From Cylindrotheca closterium (Eukaryota > Bacillariophyta > Bacillariophyceae > Bacillariales > Bacillariaceae): a DNA stretch of 16,915 nucleotides. The DNA is taken from NCBI GenBank assembly GCA_933822405.4, contig CAKOGP040001818.1, positions 1 to 16,915 on the forward strand. Direction: 5' to 3'. The notes under the pieces are model-generated. The model made no database searches. It worked only from the letters and a program-made list of their open reading frames with translations, and was not told the origin of the DNA. Below, piece after piece: positions 1 to 9,021 of the stretch (position 1 is its first letter; each line of letters begins with the position of its first letter). Made by a program: the position numbers and the translations under genes.

Positions 1-314
1 CATCGTCAGATCGACGTGCTTCCCTGGAGGCCGATTTGTCCTTACTACTTACGGACTCTAGCAATCGTACGCGTGCACGACAGCATGGTCGATCTCATAT
101 TCAATAGCACAGTCACCTTTATTTGGTTGACAACCTGGAAAAGGAAATCGAATTCGAATAACCAGCAGATAAGACTCTACAATAGGTTGCACCAGCGTAC
201 GGGCCAATCAATAATCGATCATCACCATCGTTTGAGTCGAATAAATCAATCGATCATTTGTTCTACAGTCATGTCTTTTAAAAAAGCAAAGCGACAGCAT
301 CAGTATTGGAGGAA
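1..314. other. Upstream region of the NBAS-like gene
   Basis: No convincing gene is visible in this stretch. It must contain the 5' untranslated region and promoter of the large plus-strand gene starting at 315, but I recognise no TATA box or other named element. The longest open frame here is short, has a biased composition (many His, Arg, Ser and Asn) and runs into the start of the large gene, so I do not treat it as coding. Confidence 0.4.
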
Positions 315-3300
315 ATGACTTCCAGACTACACCATGCATTTACACCTTTTAGCAACGGTGGATCGAATCCACTTATGTTGGATGGAGAAGACAAGGACAT
401 TGATGATTCCAAAGATGAACGGCGGCAATTGATTGAATTGTTCCAAACCTATGCTGATATGTATCCAAACCCCCGTTTGGTTGAAGAGTATCGCTTAAGG
501 GATACACTACTACAAGCTGCTTCGGCGGCTAGCGTTGCTAGCGCGAGTGAGAAGAAACAGCAAGCAAAAGATCGTGGTTTCTTCAGTCGCTGGTGGTTTG
601 GAGATGACGATGTCAAAAGTGAAGAAAAGGAAGAGGAATCTGGCTCATTCGAGGGAAACGCAAATGTCATCAGCGAGGATCCCTTGGTTTACCTGGACGC
701 CGATGTCGAAACTGAGGACGAAACCCTATGTGGAACAATGCATGGCCTTGACCTAGAATGTATTCCAACTGAAGTATACAGTCTTGCCAGGTTTCACTTG
801 GCATCAACTCGAACTCGTCACAACAAGGCGAATGTTTTTCGAGAAGGAGTTACCTTTTCTTCTTCTACGCGTTCCCTGGTGGTGGTTGGCCTTGGGCAGA
901 TTGCAGAACTCTCGACACAACAAGAACCTTGTCTGTCAAAGACATCAGATCGCGACATGCTCGCGGCGTATGCTGACGCAAAAGAGCAATTCTCTCTTTC
1001 GTATGTTCGAGCAACAGTTATTACAGATAATTGTATCGCCGTGTCTTGGGGATTCCTTGATGGAATAGTTGTTATCTATCGTCGCGTACAAAACGCAACG
1101 TCGTCCATCGGATGGGAAACTGTTTGGATACTGGGACCATCAAATGGACTCCTCGAGAACATTCGTGGACGTGAATTCTTCCATGACGACGAGAACCATC
1201 CAAGTTCACCAATGTTGCGTGTCAGCGATTGCTTGCCGCTTCAAGTTGAGACAGGAAAGCTGTCCGAACCGACCACTATAATTTTGGTATTGGCACGGTT
1301 GGGGGGTTACATTGAATTGATTCCATTGCCGCAGGGCGTTTGGGATGGGCCTGCTCTTGGTGAACAAAACACAAAAAATGCCTCAAAAGTTGGATTGCGA
1401 AACACGATAGCACATTACACTAGTGGTCGCAAAATCGAGTCCCCTCCAAACGCTTTAGCATTAACCACATCACAATGTCATATTGATGTTTTGTCATTGC
1501 ATGCGCTACGAACATCTGCTTCTTTTGGCAGCAATTGGAACATTGATGCTTTTCCGGATTCACCCCCTTCGGAACACATCATTTGTGCCTCAGGTATGAA
1601 TGAAGATGGATTAGAAGTCGTTTCTTTCTGGGCTATGAGTGCAATTTTTTCCGAGGCCCAGGATCGACACTTCGGGATTGGCACCCAGCTACATTCATCA
1701 TTGATCGAAGCAATTACAACTAGGACAGGTGCCGACATCTCTTTCTTCGCAACAGCGGGTATTATGAAACGATGGAGAAAACCAAAATCTATTGTCATTC
1801 GAGAAGGCAGAAAGTTCAACAGATTACCTGTCGCCGACTTGAAGATTCAATCGGCTTTCCAAGAATGCACCACAACAATATCAATTACTGCTCCGATTGT
1901 GAAGCTTGAATTGAATGTGCGCAAAAATCCAGACCATGGAGCATGGCTCACGTTCATGGACTGGAATGGTGGAGTAGAGATCTTGGATTGTGAGTTGATC
2001 GAGCGCTTTGCCGCACAGTCGGCTAGCTCTGAAGAGTTCAACAAGTACCAAAATGCAGACCCTTCTGTTTCACTTGCAACGACAATTGCTGGACGAAATC
2101 AAATTGCAAATATTCTCAATAAGATTAGTGCTGCGTCAACCAAAGCTTCTTTGCAGCAATCAACAATTGAAGTTTGCGACATCAAATGGGCCTCACCGGT
2201 TGATTTGCAACTTCAAAATGTTGACTATCCCTTCTTGATTCTTTTCGTGAAGACGGTTGGAAATTCTGCCGTGGTTGCTCTTTCAGCAAAGTTATCCCTA
2301 AAATTTGTTGCATTGACTGGAAACGGTGAAGCAATCAAGCTGTGTTGCACAAATAGTCTTACTTTGATTGCAACGAAGAATGGGAGAAAAAGGAAGGGAA
2401 TGAGACACTTTGCTTTGCAAGTTTTCCAATCACAGGAAAAGATAGGTACAAAGCGATTTGACAATGACTTCCACTCAAAGTCTGGGCGAGCAAATCAAGC
2501 TATCAATTCTCTTGCGACAAATGAAGACCCATCGATAATTGTTTCTGAAGTTTTGTCAATTGTTAGAGATGGTGCTACGGAAGGAACAATGACAGTTGAA
2601 TACTTGCGCAAAATTTGTCACCATGCCATTTGCAGAGGAGGGAACGTGAGGGAGATGGAAAACCAGGTGCAGGAAATAATGTCTTTTCTCGTGAAACTTG
2701 GAACGTTTCAACTCGTCTGTGAGCACTTGTCCACCGAACCATCACTTATTCAATTCTGGGAGAAATTCCAAAATGTGTCGATTCCAGTTATTGCAAAGAG
2801 GTTTGCAGCGCGAGCAGATATATGTGCTCTTACAATTATCACTTATCGGCACCGAGTCAAGTTGGACGACTACATCAGAGTCCTGGATAGCATCCCCCTC
2901 CCTACTGATCCAACTTTATTCGCTCACTTGATTCCTACCTTTAGGCAGGATACAATAGGGCGTAGTTTTCTTTTTGCTGATGATGCAGATCACATTGTCA
3001 CTGCAAATTGGTCAAACCTGCCTTCTTTTGCGCTACAAACCTATGGAATACAACTGTTTTTGGATCATGATGACAATGATAATGTTCTCAAGGGATTCTT
3101 GGATGGCCAAGATGTCACAACAGACGATGCAGCAGTGTTTTGGATGTGGTTGTTTGCACGAGCAGCATTCATGCAATCTTTTATTGGCAATGTGAAACAC
3201 ACCATCTTGCTCCTCAAACTAGGGGTGCAAAGCAAAAGTCACTCAATGTCGCACGAATTTGAAGAGACTGTGGGCTCCATTCAATCAAATCTTCTTTATT

Positions 3301-6191
3301 CATCACTTATGAGCTTCATCATTGAAGTTGGCAAGTTTATGGTTGATGGTAAAGAGATCATTAACAGACTTAGCAGTGATGATCTGATTGCAATGAAAGC
3401 GCAGGAAATTGTTGAAATAACTCTCAGGGGGGAGATTTGCCCAGCAAAAGTTGTTGACAAATGTTTCAGATTTCTCAGGCCTTTGGCAAAGAGTATGACT
3501 CACGGAAAGATTGCTGTTTTTGATCTTGACAACGCAATATCTTCGTTCTGCATTGGGCTTGTTGAGAAATATTGCGCCAATCCTTTGAAAAAACCACAAA
3601 CAAAACAATGGTTTCATGGCTTTCTTTGCAGCGTCTTTGTCAGCCTTGCTGTTGCGGAGGACAGCAGGACTTCAAAACCTCGGGACATGCGTATCATCAG
3701 AGAAAAGATGGAGCTCCTACGCATGGTGAAATCAATTTTAGTGGTATCGGCGCTCACTTTCTGTAATCTCAACGTCACTCAGGAATCATGCAATTTGTTT
3801 CTCAACACCTTCTGGCAGCTTTGCGAGACTCTTCCTGCACCTATGCCATGTCGCTCAACAAGTGAACACGAATACGACACAGACACTCTGTTTTGCTCCA
3901 ACGCTTTGCTGGGATTTGAAATCTTCTTGCAGTGGCCTGGATGTTTTCCATTTTGTTTTCTCTCAAAGTTTTGCCAGGTCCACCCAAACTGCAACATGGA
4001 AGAGTTTGGAATTCCTTTTATTATAGAATTGTGCGACTCATTCTGTGCGCAAGTCAAAAAGCGTCCTTCTCAGGAAGACCTCAACATGCTCTTGAGTGAC
4101 CTCTTGGAGGATGTGACGAAGCTCAACATGCTTTGTTTTCAAGGTTCAATCAACCTTCCCTTTATTTTGACGAAGTATCTGGTTCCACTTCTTCTCAAGC
4201 TTGAGGCTTTTGAAGTGGTGATGAGACTGGTAGAGCACCATCCAAATTTCATTGAACACTCTGGTGTAGAGCTTGAAATGCTAAAATTGATAGAAGATGA
4301 GAACTTGGTTGAGGAAGAAGGCTCCGCCCGGAAAGTCTTGTGGTTTCAAGATCATGCAAATGAGATCAAAATGATATTCCCTGACATTGTCCTTGTATTG
4401 GACCCATTGGATAGATGCATCAAGGCGTGCAATTTCATCAACTCGTTCATTTTTCAGGGCTCTGCTGATGTAGAGCCAATGACACCAATCAAGATGAAGT
4501 ATGTGCTTCCGTTTGACCTTGTTGATTGTATTCTTGAGGTGGTACCCGAAAGTGTGTGTTACGGATGTCCTCAATGGGTGAAGCCGATCCATTTTAGTGG
4601 GCAATTGTTGCAATATGGTAAACACTACACCAATGGGGAACTGGAGAATGATCCTAAACAGGTGGGCGAAGCTATTTTATATCTTGCTGCTATACTAGGA
4701 TGCACCGACTTTTATTCAACAGCTTTGGTTAAGTGCAAAGTGGTCGAAGTCGCTGTTAAGGAGGGGCTGCAAGAAGCAGCTGTCAGACTTTGTCAAACTT
4801 TGATTCGTGAGTGGCAAATCACCTCTGTCAAGAACTACGCCACCACTGTTGGAATTGCAGGTGCGATCCATGATTCATCAATGGACAAGTCTTTTGGGAA
4901 CAGTCTAGCCAGGTGGGAGCTTTGTCAGACATTCATCAGGGAAATGTATTGCTTGACAGGACTGTTGTGTTCCAGATCAGTGCTCTCAATTGTGTCCCTA
5001 TGTGCATCCCTTGATTTGGAATGCACATGCTTTGCTTCCGATCAGCAGCATATGCACTCAAGTCAAGAAGAATCCCTAGTGTTGCCTTCATTGCTTGCAG
5101 ATGGTTCTCAGTGCCCAGAGCAACAATCCAGTCTGAGCATGCTCCTCCGTGATTTTCACTTGTATGTCTCACTGGGAAAAATCCAAGATTATACGACAAC
5201 TACGCTTTGCATGAGGCTAATCGACATCTATATCACGACCTTGAAAACGAAAACTAGATTGCTTGAAAGACTATTTTCTTACCAAATCATATTTCTTGGT
5301 TGCGTCTTGGGGCTTCATACATCAGGTAGTGCTGCACTGGTAGCACTAATCCATGGCCTGCTTGAATCTGTGGACACAGAGTTGCACTATCGGCATGAAG
5401 ACAATTGCGATACAAGGTCAACTTTCATTTACAGTCCCAATTCTGAAGTAGTCAACAATTTGACCAAACAAGGCTATAGCAAATGTGCAGCTGCTCGAGC
5501 AACAATCATGAGCCAAAACAAAGGCTACAGTGCAGCGCAAGAATGGGCAATAGCTCATTCGTTGCAAACAAAATCTAATCAGCCATTTCTGAGCATCCAA
5601 TCTTCAACAAAGGCAAGCAGTGCTGACGAGCCTATTCAGACCTTGAGAAAAGTGTTGGAAAAGTTGGAATATTTTGGCGCCAGTGGCAAAGCTGAGTTCT
5701 TGCTTCTGCATAATCCTCAAGCCCGTCCTTCCACAGAAATCCACTCAAAACCTCAAAGTTTTGTGAGGAAGCAGGCCATGAATGATGAAAGCACAGCAGT
5801 GGACAGCAGAGTTCGGGGGGGAGCTCAAAGCAATAGAAACTTCCAAAGTGATTTGATGTGGCAGCATGAATGCAGTCACAAGGAATTGTCTGCTCACAAT
5901 AGCCATCGAACAGGTGTTTGCAACAAGGAAGGAAGTATTCTACATGTAGAACGCTCAGATTGTCGACAATCATTGGCACCGGGAGCACTCTTGTCGGGTC
6001 AGAGCACATCAGAATTGCGAGTTCTAGAAACTGGGCAACAGCAGGTTTCTGAAAGAGTTGCCAACAGAGATAATGGTGCAACATGTGATATTGCACGAGC
6101 TCAACTGATAGAAGAAGGTCGATTGCTGCTTCAAAAGACCATGAGAAAGAAGCGGTCCAAAGCATTGTCAACAACTTGGTCCACGCAGTAG
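315..6191 (+). CDS. NBAS/Sec39-like ER vesicle-tethering protein with C-terminal UBA domain
   Basis: This is an intact, intronless frame of 1958 codons. The first in-frame ATG is at 315; the open frame extends nine bases upstream only through a TTG. Residues about 88-135 hold an aromatic patch (FFSRWWF) and a strongly acidic stretch. Residues about 155-700 have alternating hydrophobic strands typical of a beta-propeller, for example VVVGLGQIAEL, FLDGIVVIYRR, LTFMDWNGGVEILD and VCDIKWAS. From about 750 to 1690 it is helix-rich. Segments near 1019-1060 (LSSDDLIAMK through FLRPLAKS) and 1533-1567 (RWELCQTF through IVSLCASL) resemble the Sec39 domain of NBAS and plant MIP2. Residues 1710-1751 form a UBA domain. 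The tail at about 1927-1958 is a basic helix. In known NBAS/Sec39 proteins this architecture serves the Dsl1/NRZ complex, which tethers Golgi-derived COPI vesicles to the ER. The family call rests on pattern memory; RAB3GAP2 or KNTC1/Rod-like proteins are alternatives with similar architecture. Confidence 0.6.
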   Translation: MTSRLHHAFTPFSNGGSNPLMLDGEDKDIDDSKDERRQLIELFQTYADMYPNPRLVEEYRLRDTLLQAASAASVASASEKKQQAKDRGFFSRWWFGDDDVKSEEKEEESGSFEGNANVISEDPLVYLDADVETEDETLCGTMHGLDLECIPTEVYSLARFHLASTRTRHNKANVFREGVTFSSSTRSLVVVGLGQIAELSTQQEPCLSKTSDRDMLAAYADAKEQFSLSYVRATVITDNCIAVSWGFLDGIVVIYRRVQNATSSIGWETVWILGPSNGLLENIRGREFFHDDENHPSSPMLRVSDCLPLQVETGKLSEPTTIILVLARLGGYIELIPLPQGVWDGPALGEQNTKNASKVGLRNTIAHYTSGRKIESPPNALALTTSQCHIDVLSLHALRTSASFGSNWNIDAFPDSPPSEHIICASGMNEDGLEVVSFWAMSAIFSEAQDRHFGIGTQLHSSLIEAITTRTGADISFFATAGIMKRWRKPKSIVIREGRKFNRLPVADLKIQSAFQECTTTISITAPIVKLELNVRKNPDHGAWLTFMDWNGGVEILDCELIERFAAQSASSEEFNKYQNADPSVSLATTIAGRNQIANILNKISAASTKASLQQSTIEVCDIKWASPVDLQLQNVDYPFLILFVKTVGNSAVVALSAKLSLKFVALTGNGEAIKLCCTNSLTLIATKNGRKRKGMRHFALQVFQSQEKIGTKRFDNDFHSKSGRANQAINSLATNEDPSIIVSEVLSIVRDGATEGTMTVEYLRKICHHAICRGGNVREMENQVQEIMSFLVKLGTFQLVCEHLSTEPSLIQFWEKFQNVSIPVIAKRFAARADICALTIITYRHRVKLDDYIRVLDSIPLPTDPTLFAHLIPTFRQDTIGRSFLFADDADHIVTANWSNLPSFALQTYGIQLFLDHDDNDNVLKGFLDGQDVTTDDAAVFWMWLFARAAFMQSFIGNVKHTILLLKLGVQSKSHSMSHEFEETVGSIQSNLLYSSLMSFIIEVGKFMVDGKEIINRLSSDDLIAMKAQEIVEITLRGEICPAKVVDKCFRFLRPLAKSMTHGKIAVFDLDNAISSFCIGLVEKYCANPLKKPQTKQWFHGFLCSVFVSLAVAEDSRTSKPRDMRIIREKMELLRMVKSILVVSALTFCNLNVTQESCNLFLNTFWQLCETLPAPMPCRSTSEHEYDTDTLFCSNALLGFEIFLQWPGCFPFCFLSKFCQVHPNCNMEEFGIPFIIELCDSFCAQVKKRPSQEDLNMLLSDLLEDVTKLNMLCFQGSINLPFILTKYLVPLLLKLEAFEVVMRLVEHHPNFIEHSGVELEMLKLIEDENLVEEEGSARKVLWFQDHANEIKMIFPDIVLVLDPLDRCIKACNFINSFIFQGSADVEPMTPIKMKYVLPFDLVDCILEVVPESVCYGCPQWVKPIHFSGQLLQYGKHYTNGELENDPKQVGEAILYLAAILGCTDFYSTALVKCKVVEVAVKEGLQEAAVRLCQTLIREWQITSVKNYATTVGIAGAIHDSSMDKSFGNSLARWELCQTFIREMYCLTGLLCSRSVLSIVSLCASLDLECTCFASDQQHMHSSQEESLVLPSLLADGSQCPEQQSSLSMLLRDFHLYVSLGKIQDYTTTTLCMRLIDIYITTLKTKTRLLERLFSYQIIFLGCVLGLHTSGSAALVALIHGLLESVDTELHYRHEDNCDTRSTFIYSPNSEVVNNLTKQGYSKCAAARATIMSQNKGYSAAQEWAIAHSLQTKSNQPFLSIQSSTKASSADEPIQTLRKVLEKLEYFGASGKAEFLLLHNPQARPSTEIHSKPQSFVRKQAMNDESTAVDSRVRGGAQSNRNFQSDLMWQHECSHKELSAHNSHRTGVCNKEGSILHVERSDCRQSLAPGALLSGQSTSELRVLETGQQQVSERVANRDNGATCDIARAQLIEEGRLLLQKTMRKKRSKALSTTWSTQ
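5442..5567 (+). other. UBA-like domain within the NBAS-like protein
   Basis: Residues 1710-1751 fit the ubiquitin-associated fold. Helix 1 is SEVVNNLTK. The loop QGY (1719-1721) stands in for the usual MGF. Helix 2 starts at KCAAARATI. After a SQNKG turn, helix 3 is AAQEWAIAHSL. The pattern A..A......N...A.EW...H is the standard UBA signature. In other proteins UBA domains bind ubiquitin or ubiquitin-like chains. Binding here is inference, because the loop Met and Phe are replaced by Gln and Tyr. Confidence 0.65.
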
Positions 6192-6384
6192 AAGAAAATG
6201 CATTTTGAAACTAGACTAATCTAAAAAGCTTGTTTCTAGTACTCACTCAAATCTACATTAGGCCAATACTCACGGTCAATGAATCCGAAAACAAATTCCA
6301 AAATACTGTATGTAAATTATGTATCAACGTACAAACCCTACCACCCTTTACTGAAGCCTCAAATTCGTAATCCGTTGAAAGCTG
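6192..6384. other. 3' flank of the NBAS-like gene
   Basis: This short AT-rich stretch follows the TAG stop. It should contain the 3' untranslated region, but no clear polyadenylation signal is seen. An open frame starting at 6279 runs across the inverted repeat that follows and matches no family I know, so I do not call it. Confidence 0.35.
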
Positions 6385-6423
6385 AAAATGTTCCCAATTT
6401 GCCCGGCAAATTGGGAACATTTT
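6385..6423. repeat. Perfect 19-bp inverted repeat with 1-nt centre
   Basis: The left arm AAAATGTTCCCAATTTGCC (6385-6403) is exactly reverse-complemented by 6405-6423, with a single C at 6404. RNA from either strand would form a very stable hairpin with almost no loop, and T residues follow on the plus strand. It lies 190 bp past the stop of the NBAS-like gene and 250 bp before the Harbinger relic. It could be a tiny palindromic or MITE remnant, or a 3'-end hairpin of the gene. Nothing in the sequence decides between them. Confidence 0.85.
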
Positions 6424-6671
6424 TGTCAACAAACAGATTCCAACAAAACTCTAGGATCCAAGTCATCATGGGCAATGCCCAGCCCTACGGCCCTCCAACA
6501 AGGCTGATAAGCTGTGATAAGCCGTGTTGACCCAACTACAGGAGATCTACACCCCATGCTGTACTTTCAATACCCAAGCAACAGGGAAATTGAAGAGGCA
6601 GAGGCATGCTCAGATGTTTTTACCGGCTGAGGAATCACCATGATTCCTTCAAGCTTTCAATGCCCACATGG

Positions 6672-7047
6672 ACATATAACATGACAGTCAAACTTGCCAA
6701 TCAACCCAGAAAAGGGTGAACTGTATGGGGACCTCATTTTCACTCTTCTTGAATTATATGATGATGGAATTGAAAGGGAGGTGGAATACTCAGGCGCTTG
6801 GACCATCGTCGACAACGGATATCTTCATTGATATGTTTTAGTGCCTCCTATGAAGCTGTGGACAACCTACTCAGAGATGCAATTTAGCAAGTGATTGGAG
6901 AGTATGAGGAAAGATGTAAGGTGTACCTTTGGAATAATGAAAGGACGCTTCCAAATCCTCAAGACTGGAATCCCCCTACACAGGATAGAAGTTTGTGACA
7001 CAATATGGCTTACCTGTTGTGCTTTGTACCAAATGAAGGATTTGTAG
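6672..7047 (+). pseudogene. PIF/Harbinger transposase relic (DDE_Tnp_4 type)
   Basis: An unbroken reading register at 6715-7047 encodes the C-terminal half of a Harbinger-type transposase: WTIVDNGYL, then VLVPPMK, then LESMRKDVRCTFGIMKGRF, then QILKTGI and WLTCCAL. Invariant-looking pieces are the Asp of VDNGYL and the E-to-F run with CTFG. The register is interrupted by TGA at 6829-6831 and 6892-6894, each where family members usually have Trp, and ends at TAG 7045-7047. In a different frame just upstream, TYNMTVK at 6672 looks like the catalytic-core strand of the same family, so a frameshift or deletion separates them. The protein is far shorter than a normal Harbinger transposase of about 350-450 residues. 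No terminal inverted repeats were found. Confidence 0.8.
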
Positions 7048-7768
7048 GTTAATGAAGATTACTAGTTGTGTGGTGCTTATGGTATATAGGTAACAATCTC
7101 TTTGTCATTATGGCGCGGTTGAAAGCTGTCGGGAAGAGTTGAAGTACCCGTTACAAAGGTGAAGGAGACAAGTAACCAAAACAGAAAAAAGTGGCATCTT
7201 GGTGGATTCTGATTGGTCTGCATCTGAGACAGTTTCCTGGTGCTTTTGGGTGTCATGGAACTTGTCCTTTATTGTCCAGTACTTCCCCCTTAATGCTATA
7301 TTGCTATTCCCTTAATTGACAGTTCCATTGGGTAAAAAGGACAAGGACACTGTGTTTTTTATCACCACCCCATGTGAAGCCTATGTGATAGATGAGAACC
7401 CCTCGTCCTTTTTATGACAAGGAAATTGTCTTTTTGAGGAGAAGAACCTTCTCATTTTTGGAAAGTTTCCATTTGATTTTGTCTCAGAACCTTGGGATGC
7501 AAAGCTGTCTGACCGTGATTTTGATCAGATGCATCTTCAATTTTCCACCCACAGGATTTGTCATTAAAGAACAATGTGCTTGTTGTCCTATGGGAACTTC
7601 ATTGTCCTTAAAACAGTGGGTCCTTTCCTTTGGAAGACTAGTTTATGGTGATGAAAGGGCATGCAGTTGGCAAAACCATTGAAAGTGCCCATTCATTGTA
7701 TCACATAGACATTTACATTACTTGACAATTTATTGATCTATTGAAAAGGCTAGACTGGACCAAAAATC
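7048..7768. other. Non-coding stretch with clustered GTCCTTTT/AAAAGGAC motifs
   Basis: No recognisable gene. GTCC-type motifs are scattered through it: GTCCTTT near 7264, GTCC near 7274, GTCCTTTTT at 7405, and GTCCTA and GTCCTTA near 7585 and 7603. There is also the opposite-orientation AAAAAGGACAAGGA at 7334-7347. The same 14-mer recurs at 14320-14333. An open frame at 7392-7682 resembles no known protein. The stretch may be the remains of a transposon terminal or subterminal region. Confidence 0.4.
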
Positions 7769-8080
7769 TCAATAGGTGGAACAGTGCTCCGACCTCTGAC
7801 CATGTTCTGCAGTGCTACTGTTATAGCTTGCCTCTGTCACCTGTTGATCCATCTTGTCTATCACTTTATGATCTTGTTTGCTTGCAAGTGAAACCATTAT
7901 TTCCACTAGTAGTACTCCTCCGTCTTGAAGATCAGCATCCACCCAGGCAGTGTTGGTGATAGATACGAGGTTCTTGCTTTGCTTTGTAGAGGATGAGACA
8001 GTATCACCACAGCGCATTGGGTGTATTCTGTTTTTGGCTGGTTGCGCTGAGTTGCTGACTAATGTCTTGGTGACGAGCAC
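7769..8080 (-). other. Possible minus-strand exon, unknown product
   Basis: An open frame runs on the minus strand behind a good acceptor-like sequence: a pyrimidine-rich stretch ending CTACAG, with the exon beginning GTGCTCG at 8080. It encodes about 103 residues including TAWVDADLQDGGVLLVEIM and HKVIDKMDQQ, which read like ordinary protein, but I do not recognise a family. There is no ATG at the open frame's 5' end. A second acceptor-like site (TTTTATTAG before GGCGAGC) lies further upstream on the same strand. It could be a fragment of a spliced gene or chance. Confidence 0.2.
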
Positions 8081-8150
8081 CTGTAGGCAAGAAAGCAAGA
8101 TGATGTTAGAAAGCAGGATGTACAAATCATTGTAGTAGGTCTAGATCACC

Positions 8151-8178
8151 AATTGACTTGCCATTTGCAGATGTCCTC
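8151..8178. repeat. 28-bp direct repeat, copy 1
   Basis: This 28-base segment begins AATTGACTTGCCATTT and recurs at 8326-8353 with three mismatches, 175 bp apart. Similarity appears to extend weakly upstream in both copies (ATGTACAAA, then GAYCA). It suggests a local tandem duplication, but it may be a relic of a longer repeat. Confidence 0.6.
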
Positions 8179-8325
8179 CTTGCGGCCTCACATGTGATCA
8201 ATGGTGCAAATTATGGATTTTTGGCCAACCTGCTCGCCCTAATAAAAGAAAAGCAAGGCAACAACATGTTAGACGATGATCATATTGTAATAGGATGTGG
8301 GTTATGTACAAAATTACAGACCAAG

Positions 8326-8353
8326 AATTGACTTGCCATTTACAGCTGCCCTC
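8326..8353. repeat. 28-bp direct repeat, copy 2
   Basis: This is the partner of 8151-8178, matching at 25 of 28 positions. The intervening 147 bases hold no recognisable gene. Confidence 0.6.
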
Positions 8354-9021
8354 TACTTCTATGACTGGTATACTTGATGTTTGTGGACGGGGTTGTAGAA
8401 AATTGTGAAATGGTTGTGTTGGTGAAAATTGTCACTTTCCAAAACCAAACCCTTTTTATGTACAAGACTACCAAAAGGCTAGGAGCGGTAGAAACATAGT
8501 ATGTATTTACATAATTATATGGGCTGGTGAAATTTTGTGTAGAATGTACAACAAAATGTACCATGAGAAATTTTGGCGCACAACTCCCAAGTGGTGTGGT
8601 ACCAGGAGTGAGCGCGCAAGACAACTCAAAATTGGCAGGTGCACTCCATAAACAGTCATATTTGTCAGCACCAGCAATGGAATTTGACATCAATGCACTG
8701 GAATCACCAGTTGTGAATCCTCCTTCTCCAGTTTTCACCCATCCCTTTCTGAAGCCAAACCATCGCACACAGTGGCTGTTTTCTATCCAATGCAATAGGA
8801 ATCCGTTTCTATTTTCTTCAGTCTTGAAAACAGTTTTGTGTTTGTTGTTACACAGCGAGCGCTTTGCGTCAAATTCCAGTACTTTATTCAACGTTCATTT
8901 TGAACGTGGCAGTCCTAAGCCGGTTGGTCAACATTTGAGCCTTCATCCATCAGAAAAGTATTGGAGGGTTGCCACGCCGTCCCAGTACCAGCTTTTACGT
9001 GTCACCAAAGACCAATATGAA
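8354..9021. other. Two overlapping ORFs on opposite strands, neither assignable
   Basis: On the minus strand, 8340-8891 is open for 183 codons but begins with TTG, and a stop codon precedes it. It contains Trp-rich text such as HCVRWFGFRKGWVKTGEGGF. On the plus strand, 8527-9066 is open for 179 codons, and its C-terminal residues are translated from the tandem array, which argues against it. Neither matches a family I know. Both may be chance frames, or one may be a decayed exon. Confidence 0.2.

Noticed and set aside
16..318. Open frame upstream of the NBAS-like gene
   Set aside because: Composition is unlike a normal protein, there is no homology I recognise, and it overlaps the start of the large gene.
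449..6174. Many shorter frames on both strands inside the NBAS-like gene
   Set aside because: They lie in alternative frames of one long, motif-bearing coding sequence and show no family features.
6279..6530. 83-codon frame spanning the 19-bp palindrome
   Set aside because: It reads through the inverted repeat and matches nothing known, so it is probably chance.
6672..7047. TGA read as Trp by a variant genetic code
   Set aside because: The only support is a transposon relic; the neighbouring gypsy relic has TAG at a Trp site and the large intact gene gives no evidence of recoding.
7392..7682. 96-codon plus-strand frame
   Set aside because: Begins with ATG but has no recognisable motif and lies among decayed repeats.
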